Below, piece after piece: positions 43,529 through 51,829 of a DNA stretch of 64,000 nucleotides. The position numbers and the translations under genes were made by a program. Below the pieces are notes generated by a model. That model was not told where the DNA came from and ran no database searches. It saw nothing but the letters and a program-made list of their open reading frames with translations. This DNA is from Nostoc flagelliforme FACHB-838. GTDB taxonomy: Bacteria > Cyanobacteriota > Cyanobacteriia > Cyanobacteriales > Nostocaceae. How positions within the stretch are numbered: position 1 is the stretch's first letter; every line of letters starts with the position of its first letter. The stretch is taken from contig NZ_JACJSI010000017.1 of assembly GCF_014698065.1 (NCBI RefSeq), positions 46,012 to 110,011 on the forward strand, in the 5' to 3' direction.

Positions 43529-44032
43529 ATGCCAAATAATACTCTATCCCATCTGACTACTTCTATCAATTCGTTGTTAACAAAAGTAGTAAATCGCATT
43601 AATTACATCAAAAGCTTAAAGGTTGTTTCACTCAAGCCGAAGCAGCCTTCTAGGGGGAATGTACTTTTTTCTTACCGGATTGAACCATTCCTGTTAAAAG
43701 CTGGTCAGTCCATACCCCATGACCATACTTCCTACTGGGAAGTTTGGCAAATGGTGCAAACATTTTTGGATCTTGGTTATAACGTTGATGCCATCCAGTT
43801 CTACAATGATGAATTTGTTCCAGAAAAAGATTACGCATTTTTCGTTGATGTCCGTCATCGGATGCAAGAACTAGCACCAAAACTCAATAAAGATTGTGTG
43901 AAAATTTTCCACGTTGACATTGCTAATATGGTGTTTCGTAATGCCGCTGAATGCAATAGACATTTAGAACTACAACAACGGCGGGGTATTACTCTTTGTC
44001 CACAGCGATATGAAGCAATACGGTTCAGTTAA
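43529..44032 (+). pseudogene. 5' part of a glycosyltransferase gene disrupted by a MITE
   Basis: An AAGAGG ribosome binding site precedes ATG 43529. The first 162 codons (to 44014) are the N-terminal half of a GT-B glycosyltransferase (NVLFSYRIEPFLLKAG, TFLDLGYNVDAIQFYND, ITLCPQRYE). The MITE then adds six codons and a stop. Removing 44015-44152 and one copy of the 8-bp duplication joins this exactly in frame with the 3' part (LCPQRYE-VPNLGIEYAD), restoring 418 residues. The truncated product lacks the donor-binding half and should be inactive. Confidence 0.92.
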
Positions 44033-44152
44033 GCCCAAAAAACTACATTATGTAGGTTGGGTTGAGGAAGGAAATCCAACGTTTTCAAGCCTTTGTTAGG
44101 TAACACTAAAGTTCAACCCAACCTACAATTATTCTTAACTGAACCGTATTGC
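44015..44152. mobile_element. 138-bp MITE inserted in a HEP-cluster glycosyltransferase gene
   Basis: Perfect 19-bp terminal inverted repeats (GCAATACGGTTCAGTTAAG at 44015-44033, complement at 44134-44152) flank a non-coding core. The core has a second perfect 15-bp inverted repeat (TGTAGGTTGGGTTGA at 44051-44065 with 44113-44127). The 8-bp target duplication GATATGAA lies at 44007-44014 and 44153-44160. A related copy is at 51666-51796. It encodes no transposase, so it must have been mobilised in trans. Confidence 0.93.
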
Positions 44153-44931
44153 GATATGAAGTGCCGAATTTGGGAATTGAATATGCAGATTATGGCATAG
44201 TTTTAGGTAATGAATTTACCATCAATACTTTCAAATACGCAAACCAACCAATTTATCGTGTGCCGCTTTCTAATCCTACTGTCTATCCTTGGCCAGAACA
44301 AAAGGATTTTGAAGCCGTCAGAAAAAATTTCTTATGGTTTGCTAGTCATGGGTTTGTTCATAAAGGGCTTGATTTAGTTTTAGAAGCCTTTGCACAAATG
44401 CCAGATTTTCATTTAACAGTTTGTGGCCCAATTAGTAAGGAACCAGAGTTTGAAAAAGCTTTTCGTCAGGAGCTTTATGAAACACCAAATATCCATACTT
44501 ATGGTTGGATTGATGTTATCAGTCCTGAGTTTATGGAAGTTACCAATAATTGTATTGGTACTGTGTTTGTTTCAGCAGCAGAAGGTGGAGCCGGTAGCGT
44601 TATAACTTGTATGCATACAGGGTTAATCCCCATAGTCAATTACGAAGCCAGTGTTGATGTGCATGAGGATTACGGTGTGCTATTAAAGAATTCTTTGATC
44701 GCAGAAATTCAAGCAGCAGTTAGAAGAATTTCTAATTTGCCTGTAGAAGACCTGAAAAGTATGTCTCAGAAGGCGTGGGAATATGTAAGAGCAAATCATA
44801 CTAAAGAGAACTTTGCTAAAGTTTACCGAAATACTATAGAGCAAATTATCGAAAACCACAGCCAGAAAAAACAGACATCTAGCAAACAACTGGTTAGTAG
44901 CGATGCCTCCGGCGGGCTACGCCTACGCTAA
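44153..44931 (+). pseudogene. 3' part of the MITE-disrupted glycosyltransferase gene
   Basis: This continues the gene beginning at 43529. It holds the donor-binding half of a GT-B (GT4-like) enzyme: NFLWFASHGFVHKGLDLVLEAFAQMP, HTYGWIDVISPEFMEVTNNC, FVSAAEGGAGSVITCMHTGLIPIV, and a final helical region. No ATG or ribosome binding site lies near its 5' end (the open frame begins with a TTG inside the MITE end), so it is unlikely to be translated alone. The last residues, ASGGLRLR, are encoded by the dispersed repeat at 44899-44931, suggesting that the natural C-terminus was also altered. Confidence 0.9.
44899..44931. repeat. Dispersed AGCGTAGGCGTAGCCC repeat at a gene end
   Basis: On the minus strand this reads TTAGCGTAGGCGTAGCCCGC, matching 31268-31290 and 57775-57793. 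It supplies the last codons and stop of the glycosyltransferase frame. Confidence 0.7.
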
Positions 44932-45041
44932 CACCAATTAACTATGGAAATGTACTTAATATGTATTTGTAACAAATCATTAAGTGCAAGTTTATAGACA
45001 ATTTGTATCACAACCAACAGTTCCAAAAAGGAGTTTAGTTC

Positions 45042-46355
45042 ATGATTATTATCGATCGCGCCTTACAAGCCCGTGCAGCAGCAGGAAATCCTATCAAAGT
45101 GGGAATGATCGGTGCTGGTTTTATGGGTCGAGGAATTGCCAACCAAATTGTCAATTCAGTGCCAGGAATGGAGTTAGTTGCTATCTCTAATCGCAAGATT
45201 GATGCAGCCAAACAAGCTTATTCTGAAGCAGGGATTGAAGATATTCAAGTTGTTGCAACTGTCAGCGAATTAGAAGATGCGATCGCTAACGGTAAGTATG
45301 CAGTCACAGAAGACGCTAAGTTACTGTGTCGGGCCGAGGGCATTGATGCATTAATCGAAGTCACAGGTGCAGTGGAATTTGGCGCTCAGATCGTCATGGA
45401 AGCGATCGCTCATTGCAAGCATGTGATCATGATGAATGCCGAACTCGACGGCACCATTGGCCCCATCCTGAAAGTGTATGCCGACAAAGCAGGTGTGATT
45501 CTCAGCGCTTGTGATGGCGATCAGCCAGGGGTACAAATGAACCTTTACCGCTTTGTAAAAAGCATTGGTTTAACTCCCTTATTGTGCGGTAACATTAAAG
45601 GACTCCAAGACCCCTATCGCAATCCCACCACCCAGGAAGGATTTGCTAAACGTTGGGGTCAAAAGCCCCACATGGTGGCTAGCTTCGCCGACGGAACCAA
45701 AATTTCCTTTGAGCAAGCGATCATTGCCAATGCCACAGGCATGAAAGTCGCCAAACGGGGAATGTTGGGATATGACTTCAGCGGTCATGTCGATGAAATG
45801 ACCCAGTTATATGATGTTGAACAACTCAAAGAACTAGGCGGCATTGTCGATTATGTAGTTGGAGCAAAACCAGGCCCAGGCGTATATGTATTTGCCACTC
45901 ACGACGACCCCAAGCAACAACACTATCTCAACTTATATAAATTAGGCGAAGGCCCACTTTACAGCTTCTATACTCCTTATCACCTCTGTCATTTTGAAGT
46001 TCCTTTGTCCGTAGCGCGTGCTGTCCTATTCGGTGATGCCGTTATGTCTCCCCTAGCAGGCCCGTTAGTAGATGTTGTCACCACTGCTAAAATCGACCTA
46101 AAAGCGGGAGAAACCTTAGATGGCATCGGCTACTATATGACCTACGGACAATGTGAAAATTCCGATATCGTCCAACAGCAAAATCTTCTACCAATCGGTC
46201 TAGCTGAAGGGTGCCGCCTCAAACGAGATATTTCTAAGGATCAAGTCCTCACTTATGAGGATATAGAATTACCCGAAGGCAGACTTTGCGACCAACTACG
46301 AGCCGAGCAAAACACTTATTTCGCTCCAGAAAAAATCTTAGTAGCAGTTGGATAA
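45042..46355 (+). CDS. COG4091-type NAD(P)-dependent oxidoreductase with SAF domain
   Basis: A 437-residue protein of the homoserine-dehydrogenase-like/DRL group. An N-terminal Rossmann domain (VGMIGAGFMGRGIANQIVN, ALIEVTGAVEFGAQIVMEAI, VIMMNAELDGTIGP) is followed by a catalytic domain (ACDGDQPGVQMNLYRFVKSIGL, NIKGLQDPYRNPTTQEGFA, FEVPLSVARAVLFGDAV) and a C-terminal SAF domain (LPIGLAEGCRLKRDISKDQVLTYEDI). One characterised relative is a DXR-like reductoisomerase. In this cluster it probably modifies a sugar or sugar nucleotide; the reaction is unknown. An AAAAGGAG ribosome binding site supports the start. Confidence 0.88.
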   Translation: MIIIDRALQARAAAGNPIKVGMIGAGFMGRGIANQIVNSVPGMELVAISNRKIDAAKQAYSEAGIEDIQVVATVSELEDAIANGKYAVTEDAKLLCRAEGIDALIEVTGAVEFGAQIVMEAIAHCKHVIMMNAELDGTIGPILKVYADKAGVILSACDGDQPGVQMNLYRFVKSIGLTPLLCGNIKGLQDPYRNPTTQEGFAKRWGQKPHMVASFADGTKISFEQAIIANATGMKVAKRGMLGYDFSGHVDEMTQLYDVEQLKELGGIVDYVVGAKPGPGVYVFATHDDPKQQHYLNLYKLGEGPLYSFYTPYHLCHFEVPLSVARAVLFGDAVMSPLAGPLVDVVTTAKIDLKAGETLDGIGYYMTYGQCENSDIVQQQNLLPIGLAEGCRLKRDISKDQVLTYEDIELPEGRLCDQLRAEQNTYFAPEKILVAVG

Positions 46356-46701
46356 TATCGGTTCCAAAAACATTTGCCACAAATGAATTGGCTGTAGGGG
46401 TGTACAGCTGTACGCCCCTAATACGTTTCGGATAAGATCCCCCCGCCTGCGGCGACCCCCTTTTTAAGGGGGTGAAAATTACAAAAAGCAAGCCTTTTTA
46501 AGGGGAGCCACTGCGGTCTTGGGTCTCCCCAAGTGAAGCAAGTGGCGTGGGTTGGGGGAATCTCCGAAGCCCCTACCAACGTATTTGTAACAATAATTTC
46601 GTTAAGAGGATAGAAAGTTATATTGCGGGACACTAAAGTTGTTGATAGTAACTTGCTGGGGAGCGTTGAAACAAACCCGATCAAAACTTTAGGTCAAATT
46701 C
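46356..46701. repeat. Repeat-rich intergenic region
   Basis: 346 bases. A palindrome of the GTAGGGG family lies at 46394-46420, and a 7-bp hairpin CCCCCTT/AAGGGGG at 46456-46472. The sequence AAGGGG...TCTTGGGTCTCCCC follows, typical of Nostoc interspersed repeats. No coding frame is convincing. The next gene starts right after AACTTTAGGTCAAATTC. Confidence 0.6.
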
Positions 46702-47802
46702 ATGAAAATTGCTCTAGTCCATGATTATTTAACCCAGCGAGGTGGGGCAGAGCGTGTGTTTGAACTGCTTTGTAAACACTATCCCGAAGCAGATATTTTC
46801 ACATCTTTGTACGATCCCCAAAAAACTATTGATCTAGGCGATCGCATAGTTAATACAACTTTCTTGCAAAAGATTCCAGGGGCAGCAAAATATTTTCGCT
46901 CAATGGCTCCTTTATATTTTCCCGCCTTTCGTGCCTTGGATTTACAAGACTACGATTTAATTATTAGCAGTAGCACCAGCTTCGCCAAAGCTGTGCGAAA
47001 AAATCCCAATGCTTACCACATTTGTTTTTGCCATAATGTCACCCGTTTCTTATGGGATACAGCAACTTATTTAAGAGAGTACGGAGACTATAGATATTTT
47101 GCTCCTATAATTGAACAAGTATTTCAAGTAATGAGAAAGGTAGACCTGAAATATGCACAGGAACCTGATCTTTACATTGCTAACTCTAGTGTTGTTGCCC
47201 GCCGTATTGAAAGTATTTATGGCAAAAAGGCAATGATGGTGAACTATCCAATTGATACTAGTAAATTTGTTTTCTCAGATACAAAAGATGAATATTATCT
47301 GGCCTCCGCCCGGATGATCAGTTATAAGCGACTTGATATAATAGTCGAAGCTTTTAATTGGTTAGGGTGGCGGTTATTAATATCTGGTGATGGGCCAGAA
47401 CAAGTACGGTTAAAATCCAAAGCATTAAAAAATATTGAGTTCTTGGGACACGTAAGTGATAAAACCCGCAAAGACTTGTTTTCTAAAGCCAAGTCTATTA
47501 TTGTCGCAGCTTTAGAAGACTATGGGTTAGTTCCAGTAGAGGCTAATGCTAGTGGCACACCAGTCATCGCTTATGGAGCAGGTGGAGTATTAGATACTCA
47601 AATCCCAGGTCAAACAGGAGTCTTTTTCAAAAGACAAACACCCGAATCTCTACAAATTGCATTACTAGAAGCCAACGGCATTTCTTGGGATTACGATCGC
47701 ATCCGTAATCACGCAGTAGCAAACTTTTCAGAGAATGCCTTCTTTAGTAAAGTTGAGCAAATTATTAACCAAGCTTGTGGTGTGCATCAATTATTCATTT
47801 AA
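46702..47802 (+). CDS. Glycosyltransferase family 4
   Basis: A 366-residue GT-B retaining transferase, similar to WbaZ/mannosyltransferase-type GT4 proteins. The N-terminal acceptor half begins MKIALVHDYLTQRGGAERVFELL and contains SSTSFAKAVRK, YHICFCHNVTRFLW. The donor half has YLASARMISYKRLDIIVEAF, LLISGDGPEQ, and the GT4 signature ALEDYGLVPVEANASGTPVIAYGAGGVLDT with its two Glu residues in the usual E-x7-E spacing (E-D-Y-G-L-V-P-V-E). It is the first clearly intact GT4 of the HEP cluster. Confidence 0.93.
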   Translation: MKIALVHDYLTQRGGAERVFELLCKHYPEADIFTSLYDPQKTIDLGDRIVNTTFLQKIPGAAKYFRSMAPLYFPAFRALDLQDYDLIISSSTSFAKAVRKNPNAYHICFCHNVTRFLWDTATYLREYGDYRYFAPIIEQVFQVMRKVDLKYAQEPDLYIANSSVVARRIESIYGKKAMMVNYPIDTSKFVFSDTKDEYYLASARMISYKRLDIIVEAFNWLGWRLLISGDGPEQVRLKSKALKNIEFLGHVSDKTRKDLFSKAKSIIVAALEDYGLVPVEANASGTPVIAYGAGGVLDTQIPGQTGVFFKRQTPESLQIALLEANGISWDYDRIRNHAVANFSENAFFSKVEQIINQACGVHQLFI

Positions 47803-47909
47803 TTCCTGAATCTCTTTCCACTATAAGAATACCTATTAATGGCTTGTAAAAAAATAGGTATTCTTCGGAGAATCTCTTAGCGTAAGTCTTGAAGACAAGG
47901 ATAATAAAA

Positions 47910-50135
47910 GTGGTTCAAAGTAGTCTAAATCCTCATATAACTCCCGTTTCTGAAAGTGAACCAAGTTACGGACAAATGTTTGCCGTATTTGTGCGGAGAT
48001 TTCCTTGGTTCTTAGCAGTGTTAATTAGTTCTATTGCTATTGCTAGCATTGTAACTTTAAAGACAAAACCTACTTATAAAAGTTCCATGCAACTGCTAGT
48101 AGAGCCTAACTATCAAGGTAAGACTGAAGGTGCTGGTTTAGATAACCAATTTACTGACTCTAATGTGGTCATAGATACAGCCACCCAGCTTAACTTGATG
48201 CAAAGTTCAGGACTTATTCAAAAAGCAGTTGATAAACTTCAGTCTGATTATCCAGATATAAGTTCAACTGAAATTAAAACTTCTTTGGTCTTAACTCAAT
48301 TAAGAAGTAAAGAAGATAATATCGCTACTAAAATATTTCAAGTTGAATACACTGCTGGAGATCCAGAAAAGACTCAAAAAGTTCTCGGCGCGATTCGACA
48401 AGTTTATGTGGAATATAATAAACAACAACAGAAGTCGCGTTTACAAAAAGGTCTGCAAATTATTAGAGAACAGTTAAGTAAAGCCAGCGAAGAAGTAAAC
48501 GCGGCTGAGACAAATTTACAAAGGTTTCGCAGAAATCAGAACTTAATTGATCCAGAGTCACAAGCTAAAGCGATTGAGACAGCTTTGAACAATATTGCCC
48601 AAGAACGGCAGACAACTCGTGCCCAGTATGGGGAAGCTTTAGCACGCCAAAAATCTTTGGAAGAACAACTTAACCGTTCTCCCCAAAATGCTCTAGTGGC
48701 TTCTCGTCTGAGTCAGTCTACTCGCTATCAAGGCTTACTGAACGAAATCCAAAAAAGCGAACTGGCGCTAGCACAAGAACGCTTACGCTTTACAGATGAA
48801 ACTCCAAGCGTGCAAAAGTTCAAAGAACAGCTTCAAAGCCAGAAGGAGTTATTGCAACAAGAGGTAGGAAGAACTTTAGGCGAAAAATCTGCTGGTGCAA
48901 TCACTTCGGGAGATGCTCTCCTCGAACGAGGACAACTTGGCCAAATTGATCTCAGCCTAGCTGGTCAGTTAGTGGAAACACAGACCAATATAGTTGCTTT
49001 GACTGCTCGCGATCAAACTTTGGCCCAGAAAGAAAACGAACTGCGTTTTGAAATCAAACGCTTCCCGCCTCTGTTGGCTTATTACAATCGGATGCTACCG
49101 CAGTTACAATTTAGCCGTGAAAGATTAGAGCAGCTTTTAAGAGCAGAACAGCAATTACGACAAGAACTTTCCAAGGGTGGATTTAATTGGGAAGTTGTGG
49201 AAGATCCTCAAAAAGGCACACAATTAGGCCCCAATCTCCAGCAGAACTTACTGTTAGGTGCTGTAGTTGGATTAATGTTAGGAGGCATTGCTGCCTTTAT
49301 TCGGGAATCGACTGATGATGCAGTTCACACCACTGCGGAATTAGAGAAGCAAATGGCCATGCCATTGTTGGGAACAACCCCCAAGTTACCGCCAGCCAAA
49401 CCCAAAGAATCAATGATTAAGTTGCCTTTTGGTAAGCCAGAAGTTCTCGCCCCCTGGACAATTCAGGTATTGCAATCTCCACCGCGTTGGGAATCGCTGG
49501 ATCTGATTTACAAAAACATTGAACTTTTAAATACTGTTACTAACTTAAAATCTTTGATGATTACCTCGGCTTTAGCCGATGAGGGTAAATCAGCTTTGGC
49601 GTTGGGTTTGGCAATGAGTGCTGCCCGTTTACACAAAAGGGTACTGCTGATTGATGCCAACTTACGCGATCCCAGCTTGCACGAACAACTTAATCTTCCC
49701 AATGAGCAAGGGCTTTCAACTCTATTGGCGAGTGATGCAACTTTACCCAACCAAATTAGCCTTCAATATTCAGGTTCAGCCTACATCGATATTTTGACCG
49801 CTGGCCCCAAGCCTGCTGACCCAGCTAATCTGTTGAGTTCCCCTCGGATGATGGAATTGATGGCAGCATTTGAGCAAAGCTATGATTTGGTACTCATAGA
49901 TGCTCCCCCAGTTCTCGGCTTGGTGGATGCCATGCTTACTGCATCATATTGTCGTAGTGTGGTTATGGTGGCAAGCATTGGTATTGTGACGCGAAGTCAA
50001 CTTACTCAAGCGACAGCTATGTTAAGTAAGTTAAATCTGATTGGGGTTGTTGCTAATGGGGTATCAAATAGCAGTAATTACGTACCTTATATCAAACAAG
50101 AGCAGTTAGCTCTACGTCAAGCTGTAGAAAAGTAG
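47910..50135 (+). CDS. Wzc-like polysaccharide co-polymerase / tyrosine autokinase
   Basis: A 741-residue chain-length regulator fused to a BY-kinase-like ATPase. Two membrane helices (about residues 33-52 and 446-464) bracket a Wzz domain with long coiled coils (about 150-420). The cytosolic ATPase has a Walker A-like ALADEGKSALALGLAMSA (Thr/Ser position filled), RVLLIDANLRDPSLHE and the Walker B DLVLIDAPPVLGLVDAML. The C-terminal tail has only NYVPY instead of a long tyrosine cluster. GTG at 47910 has AAGGATAA nine bases upstream and is preferred to TTG at 47889. It controls polymer length and export with HepA/Wzy-type partners. Confidence 0.9.
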   Translation: MVQSSLNPHITPVSESEPSYGQMFAVFVRRFPWFLAVLISSIAIASIVTLKTKPTYKSSMQLLVEPNYQGKTEGAGLDNQFTDSNVVIDTATQLNLMQSSGLIQKAVDKLQSDYPDISSTEIKTSLVLTQLRSKEDNIATKIFQVEYTAGDPEKTQKVLGAIRQVYVEYNKQQQKSRLQKGLQIIREQLSKASEEVNAAETNLQRFRRNQNLIDPESQAKAIETALNNIAQERQTTRAQYGEALARQKSLEEQLNRSPQNALVASRLSQSTRYQGLLNEIQKSELALAQERLRFTDETPSVQKFKEQLQSQKELLQQEVGRTLGEKSAGAITSGDALLERGQLGQIDLSLAGQLVETQTNIVALTARDQTLAQKENELRFEIKRFPPLLAYYNRMLPQLQFSRERLEQLLRAEQQLRQELSKGGFNWEVVEDPQKGTQLGPNLQQNLLLGAVVGLMLGGIAAFIRESTDDAVHTTAELEKQMAMPLLGTTPKLPPAKPKESMIKLPFGKPEVLAPWTIQVLQSPPRWESLDLIYKNIELLNTVTNLKSLMITSALADEGKSALALGLAMSAARLHKRVLLIDANLRDPSLHEQLNLPNEQGLSTLLASDATLPNQISLQYSGSAYIDILTAGPKPADPANLLSSPRMMELMAAFEQSYDLVLIDAPPVLGLVDAMLTASYCRSVVMVASIGIVTRSQLTQATAMLSKLNLIGVVANGVSNSSNYVPYIKQEQLALRQAVEK

Positions 50136-50192
50136 CTAGTAACGCTTTGCGTAATTCGTAAAGGTTTTAGACATTTTAAATGGGCGTAAATC

Positions 50193-50215
50193 CCCGACTT
50201 CTTAGAGAAGTCGGG
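50193..50215 (+). terminator. Terminator after the Wzc-like gene
   Basis: A perfect 10-bp stem CCCGACTTCT/AGAAGTCGGG with a 3-nt loop, followed by AATTTTGCG, lies 57 bases past the stop. It would make hepC and following genes a separate transcription unit. Confidence 0.7.
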
Positions 50216-50860
50216 AATTTTGCGTTTGTAATCAAAATTTAATTTTGTTGCCATCAGGAAAAATTCAGTATATTTATGCTATCTTTATGGGTTATCAGAG
50301 AAATTACTGGCTCTTTAAAGAGTAAATAAAGAATTTATTTGAGCGATCGCTATTTCTACATAGTCTTATATTCTAGAGATTAAAGCACTTTCAAAAAGGT
50401 TACAAGACAAGAGTAGACTGGTTTATTAAATCTATCGACACAATGAACACCTCAGCGTAATTCAACGTATATATAGGTTCATGAGTAATTTTCCTCTACA
50501 TTTCTCTACTGTCAGTAGTTCCCGGAAAATCATAATTTACCCATGAATATTAATAGTAAAGTTGTTCGCAATTATTAAGTATATGGTTTAAAACCCCTAA
50601 CTCCACAGTTAGCTTTATTTCCGGCTGGGGTTTAGACTGCATTTAATATTATGTTCGTTTAAATACTTATTATTTAAGCTAACACAGACAGCTTAAATAA
50701 TCAGGGATTAAGCATACATGATATCAAAGATAATTACGAATTACGAATTACGAATCTCTCCACCTTTTTGGAGTTACAACAAGATTTGGATTTGGGTCTT
50801 TGGCATTGATAGCCTTTGATAACTCCTCAACAATTCACTCCTGTATAATCCCAAAGACTT
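50216..50860. promoter_or_regulatory. Long leader region upstream of hepC
   Basis: About 645 bases without a gene. It contains a tandem AATTACG repeat (50731-50757) and several A/T-rich stretches. A long regulated leader is expected for hepC, which responds to nitrogen stepdown in Anabaena. I cannot identify a specific NtcA box (GTA-N8-TAC) with confidence. Confidence 0.4.
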
Positions 50861-51589
50861 ATGACAAGTTCAATAATTCCAACTCTACAAAGTTTATATG
50901 ATGTAACCCAGGAACACCAAGATAATCGTGGGTACTGCACACTCCAGTGGCGGCGGGGTAAGCTTTTGGTGAAGCCACTTGGACGAGTTAAACAACCATA
51001 TCTACCTTCATTAGATAGTAAGCGATCGCTAGTAGAATGCTTACAACATTCTCCTGTAACTTTGGTGAGCATAGATCCGAAATTGGGTGAGCCTTTGTTG
51101 AGGTTTTGGGCAGATGCGTGTGAAGAAGCTCAAAAACCAATATTCATCAGCATACCCGCTGGCAATAAACTGGCTAACCAACCCTGGAGACACTTGCAAC
51201 GACTAATTGATTGGATTGCTGCTTTCCTATTGCTGCTGTTAGTAAGTCCAGTGATGTTGGGATTGATTATATTAATGAGGGTTTACTCACCAGGATCACT
51301 CTTTTGTCGTGATTGGCGTGTTGGAGAACGGGGTAAACTTTTTCGGGCAATTAAGTTTTGCACAACGACAAAGCACAACATTACACCATTAGGGCGTTGG
51401 ATGCATAAATACGGTCTTGATAATTTGCCCCAGTTATTTAATGTATTGCAAGGTGACATTAGTTTGACCGGATCTTATTGTTGGACTTTGGAAGATGCAA
51501 TACAGCTAAATCAACGACCAGAAATTACAACTTCATGGGAAGTAGAGGCACAGTCTCACCTGTTACATCTAGATAGCCAAACACTGTAA
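50861..51589 (+). CDS. hepC: HepC-like sugar transferase (initiating phosphoglycosyltransferase family)
   Basis: A 242-residue protein matching the heterocyst envelope protein HepC. The N-terminal half is specific to this group (LYDVTQEHQDNRGYCTLQWRRGKLLVKPLG). After a membrane helix (RLIDWIAAFLLLLLVSPVMLGLIILM) comes a bacterial sugar transferase domain (SPGSLFCRDWRVGERGKLFRAIKFCT, LGRWMHKYGLDNLPQLFNVLQGDISLTG). Family members attach a sugar phosphate to undecaprenyl phosphate. The usual catalytic (R/K)-x-DE-LPQ motif is KYGLDNLPQL here, with Asn in the second acidic position. It precedes hepA, as in Anabaena. Confidence 0.88.
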   Translation: MTSSIIPTLQSLYDVTQEHQDNRGYCTLQWRRGKLLVKPLGRVKQPYLPSLDSKRSLVECLQHSPVTLVSIDPKLGEPLLRFWADACEEAQKPIFISIPAGNKLANQPWRHLQRLIDWIAAFLLLLLVSPVMLGLIILMRVYSPGSLFCRDWRVGERGKLFRAIKFCTTTKHNITPLGRWMHKYGLDNLPQLFNVLQGDISLTGSYCWTLEDAIQLNQRPEITTSWEVEAQSHLLHLDSQTL

Positions 51590-51665
51590 TTTATCTGTGT
51601 GGTAATTGTTGATTTCATCTACCACACTTGAGCGAAAACAAAATTGCTCACGTAGCATCCATAGA

Positions 51666-51796
51666 GCAATATAGTTCAGTTAAGTCTTTCTTCCTTTGCA
51701 TTCTTCTCTAACGAGACACTACGCGTAATTTGCTTCTTCGTAGAAGTATGCAATTCGCTAAAAAATAAAAGTTAAGCCTTAGCTAAACCGTATTGC
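51666..51796. mobile_element. MITE related to the 44015-44152 element, upstream of hepA
   Basis: The ends GCAATATAGTTCAGTTAAG and the complement CTTAGCTAAACCGTATTGC are diverged copies of the 19-bp repeat at 44015-44152. The pairing continues outward through ATAGA/TCTAT. The interior differs and includes the CGAGACACTACGCG motif seen in other repeats. No clean target duplication is seen. It fills most of the 240-base hepC-hepA gap and ends 33 bases before the hepA start. Confidence 0.8.
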
Positions 51797-51829
51797 TCTA
51801 TAGCAGCTTATCTACCTTGCCAAACTATT

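Noticed and set aside
50216..50860. NtcA or DevH binding sites in the hepC leader
   Set aside because: I found no site matching GTA-N8-TAC closely enough at a sensible distance from a promoter to report.
51658..51804. Target-site duplication around the MITE upstream of hepA
   Set aside because: The flanks (TCCATAGA and TCTATAGC) are palindromic to each other, not direct repeats; no clean duplication can be claimed.
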